The notes beneath the pieces were generated by a model that searched no databases, was not told the origin of the DNA, and saw nothing but the letters and a program-made list of their open reading frames with translations. Both the position numbers and the translations under genes were made by a program. This document shows positions 33,882-41,922 of a DNA stretch of 56,036 bases, piece after piece; position 1 is the stretch's first letter; the number at the start of each line of letters is the position of its first letter. Source of the DNA: JARIHD01 sp036392795. Lineage in GTDB: Bacteria > Patescibacteriota > Saccharimonadia > Saccharimonadales > UBA4665. Location: positions 1 to 56,036 of the forward strand of contig DASVXH010000039.1 in assembly GCA_036392795.1 (NCBI GenBank), given 5' to 3'.

Positions 33882-33882
33882 T
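33877..33882 (+). promoter_or_regulatory. -10 hexamer TATAAT, 6 nt before a GTG start, overlapping the upstream stop codon
   Basis: TATAAT includes the TAA stop of the preceding gene (33879-33881). AAAAGG separates it from GTG at 33889. Confidence 0.55.
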
Positions 33883-33888
33883 AAAAGG

Positions 33889-34452
33889 GTGAAACGAGCA
33901 TACGGTAGTGAGCCTGTTCTTCTGGACTCTTCCCCAATTACGCCCAACCCGCAACCTCTAAAAACTGGCGGTAATCGAAGGTGGCGATTGATGTTGGTGG
34001 TAGTAATCTGTGTGTGTATCTTTGGGAGCGCGATATATTTTGTGCTTAACAGAGGGGCGGCTGGCACGGTGCCGACACCTATTTTGCAGCAGGCATCGTT
34101 CCCGCTTTACGTGCCCGCTTGGTTGCCGCAGGGAATGACGGTGCGGAGCGATTCGTTTGATGCGACATCGCAAGTTGTAACTTTTTCGGTCGATGACAAC
34201 CGGGGCACGCGGCTTGTATTCACCGAACAGCTACGACCAGGCAGTCAGGAGATGTCGACTTTTTACGACCAGCAGTTAACAGAAAAAAGGACATATAAAA
34301 CCGGGGGTGGTGAAACAACAGTTGGCCGCTTTGAGGGTACTGGTTTTGCTGCTGTTGTAACAGACAAGACCTGGATCCTTATTCGCGCAGTTGCTGATAT
34401 TGATCAAAAACAGCTGGAAAAGATAGCTGATCACTTGAGACTGGCTCAGTAG
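33889..34452 (+). CDS. Membrane-anchored protein with DUF4367-like domain
   Basis: A 187-residue protein. A basic cytoplasmic segment of about 28 residues precedes a transmembrane helix (about 29-48) and an extracytoplasmic beta-rich domain. PLYVPAWLPQGM near residue 75 and the later GRFEGTGFAAVVTDKTWILIRAV resemble DUF4367/outer-membrane-lipoprotein-sorting-like domains seen on anti-sigma factors; this is a weak call. The start is GTG. Its stop codon directly abuts the stop codon of the convergent gene at 34453. Confidence 0.55.
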   Translation: MKRAYGSEPVLLDSSPITPNPQPLKTGGNRRWRLMLVVVICVCIFGSAIYFVLNRGAAGTVPTPILQQASFPLYVPAWLPQGMTVRSDSFDATSQVVTFSVDDNRGTRLVFTEQLRPGSQEMSTFYDQQLTEKRTYKTGGGETTVGRFEGTGFAAVVTDKTWILIRAVADIDQKQLEKIADHLRLAQ

Positions 34453-36744
34453 TTAGCGGCCAGTACTGGTTGTGCCCTTGAGCTGATAGTAGTCCCAGTA
34501 ACAACTGGCTGTTGCTGCAGTGCCTGCCATGCACGAGAAGGCTGGGGACACGCGGTTAGTGGTATCAATAGTAGTTGCCGCTCCAGTGTAAAATAGGCTG
34601 TTAATGCCAGCAACATACTGGGATGTGCCAGCCCCAGTTCCGGTAACTCGTAATTCTAGTCTTACCCAAGTATCTGCAGCCACAAGTACGCTCGACGGCG
34701 AGCAGGTTATTGTTGTTCCGTCACCCGAACAGTAGCGCCAGTGCGGATTAACGGCAGTATTCGCCTCCCACCATACACCTGATAGTGGCTGGGCGGATCC
34801 AGTGGTTTGTGAGTGTAGGCCTACACGCAAAATGGTATTAGTAGAACTGACACCGACGGCAGTTTTAACAATATTATGTCTTGCCAAGAGCATTGATCCA
34901 TTGCCCCGGCCTAACAAGAACGTAGTACCTTGATTGGCAACACCAGGGGTTGTAACTGCTAGTACCCCTGGACGGTCACCGCTGGCCGCTGGACTAATGG
35001 GGTCAAAATCTACGCTTCCATGAGCGCCGATTGCTTGTGCGTGCCAATTTAGGCTACCAAAGCTATCCGAGGCAAAAGAGGTATTTTGTCCACCCAAGAA
35101 CTCTTCATATATGGAAAAGCTGCGATCTACCTCTGGCTGGGCGCAATTGTCCCAAGTGCCATTTCGGAAACATCTAAATAACTGCTGCGCACCGTTGTAA
35201 TATATGGCTCCTTCAACTCCTGCCGGATCGTTTGCCGTGACTTTGTTCCCAAGTACAAGTAGGGTGCCATCAAAGTCATTGTCTGGCCCTATAACGATGC
35301 GTCGCGATGCCGTATTCACCGTAAACAACGCGGTAGTGTTCGCTGTTTGGATTGAGAAGCCAATGGCGGTATCGCTGACGGGACGGAAGGTATTGATACC
35401 GGCAAAAATCTGCGAGGATGTGCGTTTAGCGATATTATTGTCATTTACTAAGTCGCCGGACGATAGTTGGGCTCCATTCACACGGATACGTGACTCTGGC
35501 GTCAAAACATTCCCACTAAATACGATATCAACCCAGTAGTTACTGGAGTTAAATGTTCGCGTTGGAAAAGTGGGTGATAAGCCATAGTTAAAAACACCGT
35601 TCCCGCCGTCAATACCACTGGCCAAGGCATGAATGGGACCGTTATCCACACCGGTGGCGCCAAAATATGCACCTTCAGCGGCATAGCCCCCGCCACCCGC
35701 TATGTGATAGGAAGCCACATAGGTGGTGTCGGGGCTAATTGCAATAGGTGCCGAGAATGATACTTCTTGCCACCCCGTGCCCGTAACGGTAAACGTCGCT
35801 TGGGCTAGTAGTGAACCGGTACTGGTCCACAGACTTCCTGTGTAGGGTCCGGTGCCGGTCGTTCCTCTATAAAATCGAAGGCCCTTAACGATGCCACTGA
35901 TATCACTTGTGAATTTTACGCCCACTTCTACGGGGCCATTAAAGTCTGGCTCGTTTGGGTGAGGCGGCACGGTGGTTGTTGGCCAAAAACTCAGATTACT
36001 TACGGTTGTGCTGGCGGTAAGATTGAGGCCGCCATTGATATTCAGGTACGTTCCCTTGTCGCTCACGATAGAATCGCCGACCGTTTGTGTGCTAGTAAAT
36101 TTAGGCAGAGTGCCGGGCGTGCCTGCCGGTGTAGTAATGCCCGCAGTGGCATTGGTAATATTGCTAAATACATTACTGATGTTGGTTGTGTTTTGCAGAA
36201 AAGTGTTGTTTGAAGTTGTATTGACCAGATTAAGGAACTGTGTGCCGTTATAGTAGGCCAATTGATTGGTCGCCTGATCGTAATAGATTTGTCCGGCGAC
36301 AGCACCTACCGGTGGTGTGGTTGGCCTCAGGACCATGCTGCTATTAACTTGTAGCTGACCATTTAAGGTGATCTGCTGCTGCCCGTCGATGCCACTGACG
36401 GCGCGTTTAAGATCCGAGAATGAAACCCGCTGGGTTTTAAAATCGCCTGCTTTTACTCGGGTTGATGCGCCTTGACGCGTATTGATCAAAATGGCAGTAC
36501 CAACGCCAATAACCAACAGAAACAATCCCACAATAACCGCGATCTTCCAGGGTCGGGCAAAGCGTAGTCGTGGGAATCGCGATTCGGGAGTATTGGACTG
36601 GGGATGCTCCGACTGTACAGAGACTCCATTCTGAATAACGGGCTGATTTAGTTGGCCCGCATCGCTTTGTTCGAGAGACGTACCTGTACTGCCCTCAAGC
36701 GAGCCGGGCATTCCCTGTATAGAATTTTTTTGTTCGTTTTCCAT
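34453..36744 (-). CDS. Large cell-surface protein with DUF4082 domain and tail-fibre-like segments
   Basis: A 763-residue protein. A polar cytoplasmic N-terminus (about 65 residues) is followed by a transmembrane helix (about 68-90). A short segment with AGQIYYDQATNQLAYYNGTQ is typical of phage tail-fibre and autotransporter-like repeats and recurs near residue 535 (GAIYYNGAQQLFRCFRNG). Between them lies a DUF4082 domain (EVGVKFTSDISG...GLRFYRG, then TTYVASYHIAGGGGYA), and the last ~200 residues form a beta-sandwich-like domain. It probably projects from the surface and may bind the host cell or its glycans. Confidence 0.72.
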   Translation of the reverse strand: MENEQKNSIQGMPGSLEGSTGTSLEQSDAGQLNQPVIQNGVSVQSEHPQSNTPESRFPRLRFARPWKIAVIVGLFLLVIGVGTAILINTRQGASTRVKAGDFKTQRVSFSDLKRAVSGIDGQQQITLNGQLQVNSSMVLRPTTPPVGAVAGQIYYDQATNQLAYYNGTQFLNLVNTTSNNTFLQNTTNISNVFSNITNATAGITTPAGTPGTLPKFTSTQTVGDSIVSDKGTYLNINGGLNLTASTTVSNLSFWPTTTVPPHPNEPDFNGPVEVGVKFTSDISGIVKGLRFYRGTTGTGPYTGSLWTSTGSLLAQATFTVTGTGWQEVSFSAPIAISPDTTYVASYHIAGGGGYAAEGAYFGATGVDNGPIHALASGIDGGNGVFNYGLSPTFPTRTFNSSNYWVDIVFSGNVLTPESRIRVNGAQLSSGDLVNDNNIAKRTSSQIFAGINTFRPVSDTAIGFSIQTANTTALFTVNTASRRIVIGPDNDFDGTLLVLGNKVTANDPAGVEGAIYYNGAQQLFRCFRNGTWDNCAQPEVDRSFSIYEEFLGGQNTSFASDSFGSLNWHAQAIGAHGSVDFDPISPAASGDRPGVLAVTTPGVANQGTTFLLGRGNGSMLLARHNIVKTAVGVSSTNTILRVGLHSQTTGSAQPLSGVWWEANTAVNPHWRYCSGDGTTITCSPSSVLVAADTWVRLELRVTGTGAGTSQYVAGINSLFYTGAATTIDTTNRVSPAFSCMAGTAATASCYWDYYQLKGTTSTGR

Positions 36745-36829
36745 ATTTACTCACACCATATGGGCAATAACCGCTCACACGGACTGTCTTTTATTTTACA
36801 TTGCTTATGCTTTGCTGAACACTGGTTTT

Positions 36830-37663
36830 TTAGGTGGTCAATATAAGATAAACACTGCCAAGCGAAAGTATGGCGGTCAAAACGACAATTATAATCACAC
36901 TGATTAGTCCGCGCTGGATGGCGCTGGCCGCAAGCGGGTTGCGTCCTAGTGAGATGATTCCCGATCGCACCGAAGTATAAATAAGGATGGTGATGCTGCC
37001 AAAAGCAAAGAACAGCAAAACACAGCTAATAAGAATTCGCAGTACCGAAACTGGCCTGCCGGCGATGCTATTGGCCAGGTTTTGTAAAAAGGCAGGCATA
37101 AACTGGCTGGTGGGGGCTATGTAGTAAGAAATAGCGATCTGCAGGGGAACGGTGCCGACGTGGACGGTGTGGGTTTTGCCGTTTTTGTCGGTGATTACCT
37201 TGGTTTTGCTGTTTTTGAGGGTAAAATCACTCTGTGCCGTGCCCACGATTTGAGCGTCTTCGGTGGCTAGCATGCCTATGCCACTTAAGGGGGAGGCGGT
37301 AATTTTGTCGCCTGCTTTGATGGGACCATTCAAATCGCTAACGAGTGCCTGGGCGTTGCCGTTTAGCAGCACTTGAACCTCGCCGGGCTGGGTGTTAGAT
37401 AGCTCCACGAGCGCATTGTTGCTGACGATACCCGCCAGGCGGGCGGCTGATTCGGCGGTGGCCAGCTCCACGACGTCGGGATTGCTTGATTTGGTGCTGA
37501 CGAGGGCACCTTGTACCAGCTCGGAATCGGTTGCCGTAAAGCCGCGCGATATAGCGCCGGACTGATTCTGCGCCCAAACCGGGACCGCAACCAGGCCAAA
37601 AATGCCTACCACCAGCCCAATCCCTGCCAGTCGAAAGATAAGTGTGGGTCTCTTCGTTTTCAT
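36830..37663 (-). CDS. Exported protein with C-terminal membrane helices
   Basis: A 277-residue protein. It begins with a signal peptide ending at VPVWAQ (about residue 31), has a beta-rich domain of about 140 residues, and ends with three hydrophobic helices. LAGIVSNNALVELSN and GDKITASPLSGIGM look like the small chaperone-like modules beside tail-fibre-type proteins. It lies 85 bp from the DUF4082 protein on the same strand, so they may act together. Alternative starts at 37672 and 37678 exist; ATG 37663 gives the most normal signal peptide. Confidence 0.55.
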   Translation of the reverse strand: MKTKRPTLIFRLAGIGLVVGIFGLVAVPVWAQNQSGAISRGFTATDSELVQGALVSTKSSNPDVVELATAESAARLAGIVSNNALVELSNTQPGEVQVLLNGNAQALVSDLNGPIKAGDKITASPLSGIGMLATEDAQIVGTAQSDFTLKNSKTKVITDKNGKTHTVHVGTVPLQIAISYYIAPTSQFMPAFLQNLANSIAGRPVSVLRILISCVLLFFAFGSITILIYTSVRSGIISLGRNPLAASAIQRGLISVIIIVVLTAILSLGSVYLILTT

Positions 37664-37758
37664 ACTATGCATAACCATTTTACATGAGTACTCACAAAAA
37701 TTCCTAAGTGATTGATATCGCATACGCATAGGGTTATCCGCACATGTATTGTTTATAG

Positions 37759-37797
37759 CTAGCACTCTTGACACTAGAGTGCTAATAGAGGTACACT
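37759..37797 (+). promoter_or_regulatory. CIRCE operator and promoter of hrcA
   Basis: CTAGCACTC (37759-37767), nine bases, GAGTGCTAA (37777-37785): the CIRCE inverted repeat with one mismatch. The -35 box TTGACA lies in the loop (37768-37773), and TACACT (37792-37797) is the -10 after 18 bp. HrcA bound here would block RNA polymerase directly. Confidence 0.92.
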
Positions 37798-37818
37798 AAC
37801 GCTATAAGAAGAGACGTT

Positions 37819-38526
37819 ATGACAGATCGACAGAAGCTAATTTTGAGCGCTATCGTAGAACAGTATGCCGAGGTCGCATCGCCAGTCGGTTCTAGCCTGC
37901 TTGCCAGAGTTTTTAAGGTTAGTTCGGCTACTATCCGGGCTGAAATGGCCGAACTTGAACGTCGGGGGTTTATTACCCAACCCCATACCAGCGCTGGACG
38001 TGTGCCCACTGATAAGGGTTACCGATTTTATGTCAACGCCTTGAGCGGTAACCGCGAAATGCAGTCTGGTGCTGAACGACGCGGGGAACGCGCTCTTACG
38101 GCTCGTGTCCAAGATAGCGGCGTTCCGGAGCGAGCTATCCGTAATGCCGTCGATACACTCGTGGAGCTGACGCACAATTTAGGGCTGGCCACTATCGGCA
38201 ACCAGCTTTATATGAGCGGCCTGTCAAATTTGTTTGGTCAGCCGGAATTTATGCATGCCGGACAAGTACAGCAGGTAGCCAGATTATTGGACAATCTAGA
38301 ACCTTGGCTGCGCGAAGCCGCCCCCAATCAGCCACTTAGTGTCTATATTGGCCGTGAAAATCCCATCGGTCGCAGTGCTGGCTGCTCGCTGATTATCAGC
38401 AAATTTCACAGCCCCTATTCGGACCGGAGTTATATTGGGGTTCTTGGTCCTACCCGCCAGAGCTACCGCGATGTAATGGCGCTGGTCAATCAGGCTGGCA
38501 AGGCACTCGAAGACGTCCTAAAATAA
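37819..38526 (+). CDS. hrcA: Heat-inducible transcription repressor HrcA
   Basis: A 235-residue repressor. The winged helix-turn-helix occupies residues 1-75 (SSATIRAEMAELERRGFI, then PHTSAGRVPTDKGYRFYV), and the C-terminal SYIGVLGPTRQSYRDVMALV is conserved. It binds CIRCE, and GroEL normally controls its activity. At 235 residues it is about 100 shorter than the usual HrcA; the inserted domain in the middle is reduced. The gene controls itself through CIRCE upstream. Confidence 0.93.
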   Translation: MTDRQKLILSAIVEQYAEVASPVGSSLLARVFKVSSATIRAEMAELERRGFITQPHTSAGRVPTDKGYRFYVNALSGNREMQSGAERRGERALTARVQDSGVPERAIRNAVDTLVELTHNLGLATIGNQLYMSGLSNLFGQPEFMHAGQVQQVARLLDNLEPWLREAAPNQPLSVYIGRENPIGRSAGCSLIISKFHSPYSDRSYIGVLGPTRQSYRDVMALVNQAGKALEDVLK

Positions 38527-38546
38527 ACTTTTGGCCTGATTGGCCG

Positions 38547-38552
38547 TATAAT
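38547..38552 (+). promoter_or_regulatory. Possible -10 hexamer TATAAT of grpE
   Basis: TATAAT lies 39 bp before the grpE ATG, which also has AAAGAAAGGG before it. There is no good -35 and no CIRCE here, so grpE may be read both from here and from the hrcA promoter. Confidence 0.4.
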
Positions 38553-38591
38553 ACGCTTTAAAAGGCGACGCTAAAAAAGAAAGGGCAAATA

Positions 38592-39083
38592 ATGACTAAA
38601 CCACAAACCGATATTCCTGGTGATGCCAAAAACGTCGAAAATATGGAACTATTACAGCAGCAATTGGAAGAACTGACGGTCGCTGTCCAGCGTGAACGCG
38701 CCGACGCTATTAACATGCGCCGACGTCACGAAGAGCAATTGAACAACCTGAAGACTACCGTGCGCGCCAATGTAGTGCGCGAGCTGCTGCCCGTTATCGA
38801 TAATTTTGAGCGTGCCCTTAAGGCCGTCCCCGAACATTTGGCTGTTGATGATTACGTTAAGGGTGTTCAAAACATCGTCAAGCAGTTCGAAAAAGCTCTG
38901 GCAGATCTGGGCGTAGAACGCATCCAAACCGTAGGTGCGCCCTTTGATCCCCGTTGGCACGAAGCCGTTATGATGGAAGAGAGCGACGGCACCGAAGAGG
39001 TCGTTTCTGAAGAGTTGCAGGCCGGCTATAAGATCGGGGACGAAGTTATTCGTCACGCTATGGTCAAAGTCAAGATGCGCTAG
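38592..39083 (+). CDS. grpE: Nucleotide exchange factor GrpE
   Basis: A 163-residue cochaperone that releases ADP from DnaK. A long N-terminal helix (about 15-60) leads to RELLPVIDNFERAL and the C-terminal beta domain with FDPRWHEAVMMEE and GYKIGDEVIRHAMVKV, all conserved. It follows hrcA by 65 bp. Its end lies three bases from the stop of the convergent orphan at 39087. Confidence 0.94.
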   Translation: MTKPQTDIPGDAKNVENMELLQQQLEELTVAVQRERADAINMRRRHEEQLNNLKTTVRANVVRELLPVIDNFERALKAVPEHLAVDDYVKGVQNIVKQFEKALADLGVERIQTVGAPFDPRWHEAVMMEESDGTEEVVSEELQAGYKIGDEVIRHAMVKVKMR

Positions 39084-39086
39084 CGC

Positions 39087-39677
39087 TTACGTTTTCGCAA
39101 TCGTGCCGGTTGACCGTGGGTTCAAGATGATTGCCCCGGCACATTCGGCGACGGTTCTTTTAATAAACTTGTTTTTTCTATCGATTCTTCCATAACTGTC
39201 TTTTGCTTGTCTAATCCAGGCCAGCGGTGACGCCCGTAGACGATGCTCTTCGGCGGGTGGGTACATCAACGTCGAAGCCAGCCACCGGACAAATGGTTCA
39301 TTGGTATTTTGTATTTCTATCTGTAAAACGTTGGGGTGAACGGTGATAATCTCGCCTTTGTTCGTATTCGGGGTGACGATACTTTCTGGTGGACGCAGTA
39401 GCTGTGTCTGATCCATATACGGTATATCTAATCTGGATTTATGAAAATTGGGATCGGGCGTTGATCGTCCAGGCCCGGGAATGGCGAAGCGATACAGAAT
39501 CGCAAAGCTGTCGTCTATATCATACAAATTATTATGGAGAATAAATTCGGCCCCGCGCATGATGCGGTTCAGTTGTTCAAGGTCGTAACTAACTCCTGTT
39601 GCTTCGGCGCGGACTATTTCAAATGCCTGCGGCGCAAAGTAAGTTGGGAGCGATGTGTGGCTTTCTGGTAAACTCAT
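39087..39677 (-). CDS. Hypothetical protein, 196 aa
   Basis: A soluble protein starting MSLPESHTSLPTYFAPQ, with a basic C-terminal region (AWIRQAKDSYGRIDRKNKF). No motif is known to me. It runs against the heat-shock genes on the opposite strand. TACTGT lies six bases before its ATG, in line with the leaderless pattern of the window. Confidence 0.5.
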   Translation of the reverse strand: MSLPESHTSLPTYFAPQAFEIVRAEATGVSYDLEQLNRIMRGAEFILHNNLYDIDDSFAILYRFAIPGPGRSTPDPNFHKSRLDIPYMDQTQLLRPPESIVTPNTNKGEIITVHPNVLQIEIQNTNEPFVRWLASTLMYPPAEEHRLRASPLAWIRQAKDSYGRIDRKNKFIKRTVAECAGAIILNPRSTGTIAKT

Positions 39678-39760
39678 CTATGTACAGTAGCTTCTTTTAT
39701 ATAGAATAGTATTAATTTTTTTACAAAGATGCCAGGCGGTACGGTACGGGTTGGTGAATT

Positions 39761-41803
39761 ATGGAGAAACTAGAATCCATATCTGTAGATGTTAATCATA
39801 TTGCTGAGACCTTTGCCGATGATGTAGACCTGCACCAGGCAATTTCTTCGGATAAGGCGCCTGATAGCCGAGCACGAGAGAGTATGGCTGCGGTAATGCC
39901 TCTGGCCTTGGAGGTACTGTCCAACCACGCCCGCTATCATCCCCATGGGAGTCAGCATAACGATGATATACAAGAGGCGCGCCGGCAGTTTTTTACCTAT
40001 ATGCGCATAGAGGACAAGGATCATGGATCACACAACGCCCTTCAGAAATGCAAAAGACGACTGAGAGGCGGATATCCCCGGCCCTTAAATTTTATTCGTA
40101 ATAGTAGTATTTTGTACCAGCTGCAGTGTGATGTCGGTGTATCCATGCAAGACGAGCACTTCTTCATCAGATTTATTGATGAGAAGACTCTCCCGGACAT
40201 GGTAGGGATGTTGGCTACATACGATTTGTCGATCCGGGAAGTGCCTGAGGCGTTATTAAAGAAGATGACACCGCTGAAATCTCGGCTTCAGGCGACCGCC
40301 GCGCGCATTGCCAGACTTGGCTGGCCCATTGATCTGAGGGACGTTTTAGCCAAAAGAATGCATTTTTTGGACGACCATCCTGCCCGGCATGAAATATTGG
40401 TGTCATTGGTAGAGGCGGTTGGTGATCCTAGTGGCTGCGTCGAGGAATTGTATAAACGGGGATTTTCGGCAGATGAAGTGAGGGAGCAACTGTCGCTCCT
40501 GGCGAGTGCGTCTACGAGGCTGCCGATGGAATCGTATTTGATTGATGTTGTGCAGGGGCGGAGCCTGAATTATAAATCGGCCTATGCACAGAGAACACGA
40601 CTTAAGTCTGCTGCGGTTCGTCGTTCGCACCTGCTGGAGTTGCTTGATGAGCGGGAGCTGCCGACAAGGCTTGGGTCGGTAATCACGCAGTACTTCGAGT
40701 ATGCTCCGCTCACGGGTGCCGAGATGGCCGCCTATCCCACGGTCTGCCAATATGCCGCAGCCGTCAATACAGAGCCGAAGAAAAGTGCAAAGAAATCTGA
40801 ACGATCCGAGATAATCGATCAGCAGCTGGGTTCCCAGGATTTGGAATGGCTGAGGCGGCTCAACCCTGTATTTGACCCCGAGAAAGACGAGAAAAAGGCA
40901 TTCATGACCCTGAAGCTTTGCAATGATGCCATGATTAAGGGTTCGACTTCAATGCACGAAGTGAGTGTTGAGGAGTTTGCCGAAATACGACAGGCCTGCC
41001 AGGAATTTTATGCACATTTGGGCTGGGACGATCCCGGCCATCCGATGTATCATGGGTTTCAGGTTTATTTGGAGAGACATGCTAATCACTACCCTATACC
41101 ATTTAGGGCGGTTCAGCTTATCCGTAGACTTAATCCGATAGCGGGCGATGCCTTAACAGCTCTTCTATCGACCACTTATTGTCGGGCTTTAGACCTGCAT
41201 CCTCGGTCTATACCGCTTCGTGAGGCTCGTTGTGTAGAATGGGCACAACAAAGGGGTCAAACCCTTGAACAATTTTTACATGCCTGCCCGTCGGCTTTTG
41301 TTAAGTTGCTCGCTCCCAAGGTACTAACTCCAACCCTCCCCAAACAGCCGAGGTCTGGGTCCCGTTCTTGGCCAAAGGTGTCTCGGTCGCCAAAGGAAAA
41401 AGCCGTGGAAACAAAGCCGGAGCGCGCACTGAAAGCTGTAGAGTCTCCGACACAGCAACTGGTTGATGATGAGCCGGAACAAGAGCCTATCGGAATGATA
41501 GTTGCGCCCGAAGAAGAAGTGTCGGCCACTCTTCCGGGGTTAAAATTACCGCAGCTTGAGCATGAGAAGCCCTCTATTTCTTTCGAACGTTCCCAGCTTT
41601 TGCTGACACTCGCGGAATGTATCAGCGATGCCGTTTCATTAGAGGTTGTCACTGATACCGTCGCTGTTGCGGAAATCTCCCTTGATGGTCTGTACGGCAT
41701 CATGAAAACTGCCCAAAGTATGGCTGAGGCAGATCAGGATGTTAGTTTGCGTTGGTTGACGCGTCAGGTGATTCAAGCAAGCCGGCAGGAGAAGTTCGGT
41801 TAG
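39761..41803 (+). CDS. Large hypothetical protein, 680 aa
   Basis: A soluble 680-residue protein starting MEKLESISVDVNHIAETF. The N-terminal ~500 residues are mostly helical; residues about 530-590 are Pro, Lys, Ser and Glu rich and probably disordered; the last ~80 are helical again. There is no known domain, signal peptide or membrane segment. Its TAG stop codon lies within the CIRCE operator of dnaK, which fixes its position between grpE and dnaK. It might be orphan DNA inserted into an ancestral grpE-dnaK operon. Confidence 0.55.
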   Translation: MEKLESISVDVNHIAETFADDVDLHQAISSDKAPDSRARESMAAVMPLALEVLSNHARYHPHGSQHNDDIQEARRQFFTYMRIEDKDHGSHNALQKCKRRLRGGYPRPLNFIRNSSILYQLQCDVGVSMQDEHFFIRFIDEKTLPDMVGMLATYDLSIREVPEALLKKMTPLKSRLQATAARIARLGWPIDLRDVLAKRMHFLDDHPARHEILVSLVEAVGDPSGCVEELYKRGFSADEVREQLSLLASASTRLPMESYLIDVVQGRSLNYKSAYAQRTRLKSAAVRRSHLLELLDERELPTRLGSVITQYFEYAPLTGAEMAAYPTVCQYAAAVNTEPKKSAKKSERSEIIDQQLGSQDLEWLRRLNPVFDPEKDEKKAFMTLKLCNDAMIKGSTSMHEVSVEEFAEIRQACQEFYAHLGWDDPGHPMYHGFQVYLERHANHYPIPFRAVQLIRRLNPIAGDALTALLSTTYCRALDLHPRSIPLREARCVEWAQQRGQTLEQFLHACPSAFVKLLAPKVLTPTLPKQPRSGSRSWPKVSRSPKEKAVETKPERALKAVESPTQQLVDDEPEQEPIGMIVAPEEEVSATLPGLKLPQLEHEKPSISFERSQLLLTLAECISDAVSLEVVTDTVAVAEISLDGLYGIMKTAQSMAEADQDVSLRWLTRQVIQASRQEKFG

Positions 41804-41837
41804 CACTCTTGACAGGTGAGTGCTAATTTTCTATGCT
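41800..41837 (+). promoter_or_regulatory. Perfect CIRCE operator and promoter of dnaK
   Basis: TTAGCACTC (41800-41808), nine bases, GAGTGCTAA (41818-41826): a perfect CIRCE. TTGACA (41809-41814) lies in the loop, and TATGCT (41832-41837) is the -10 after 17 bp. Confidence 0.95.
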
Positions 41838-41922
41838 ATAACTACATTAGCAATCATACATATAGACTGCTAGAATAAACAGTGAATCTGAACCATCTTA
41901 AATCAAAGGAGGATATCTCAAT

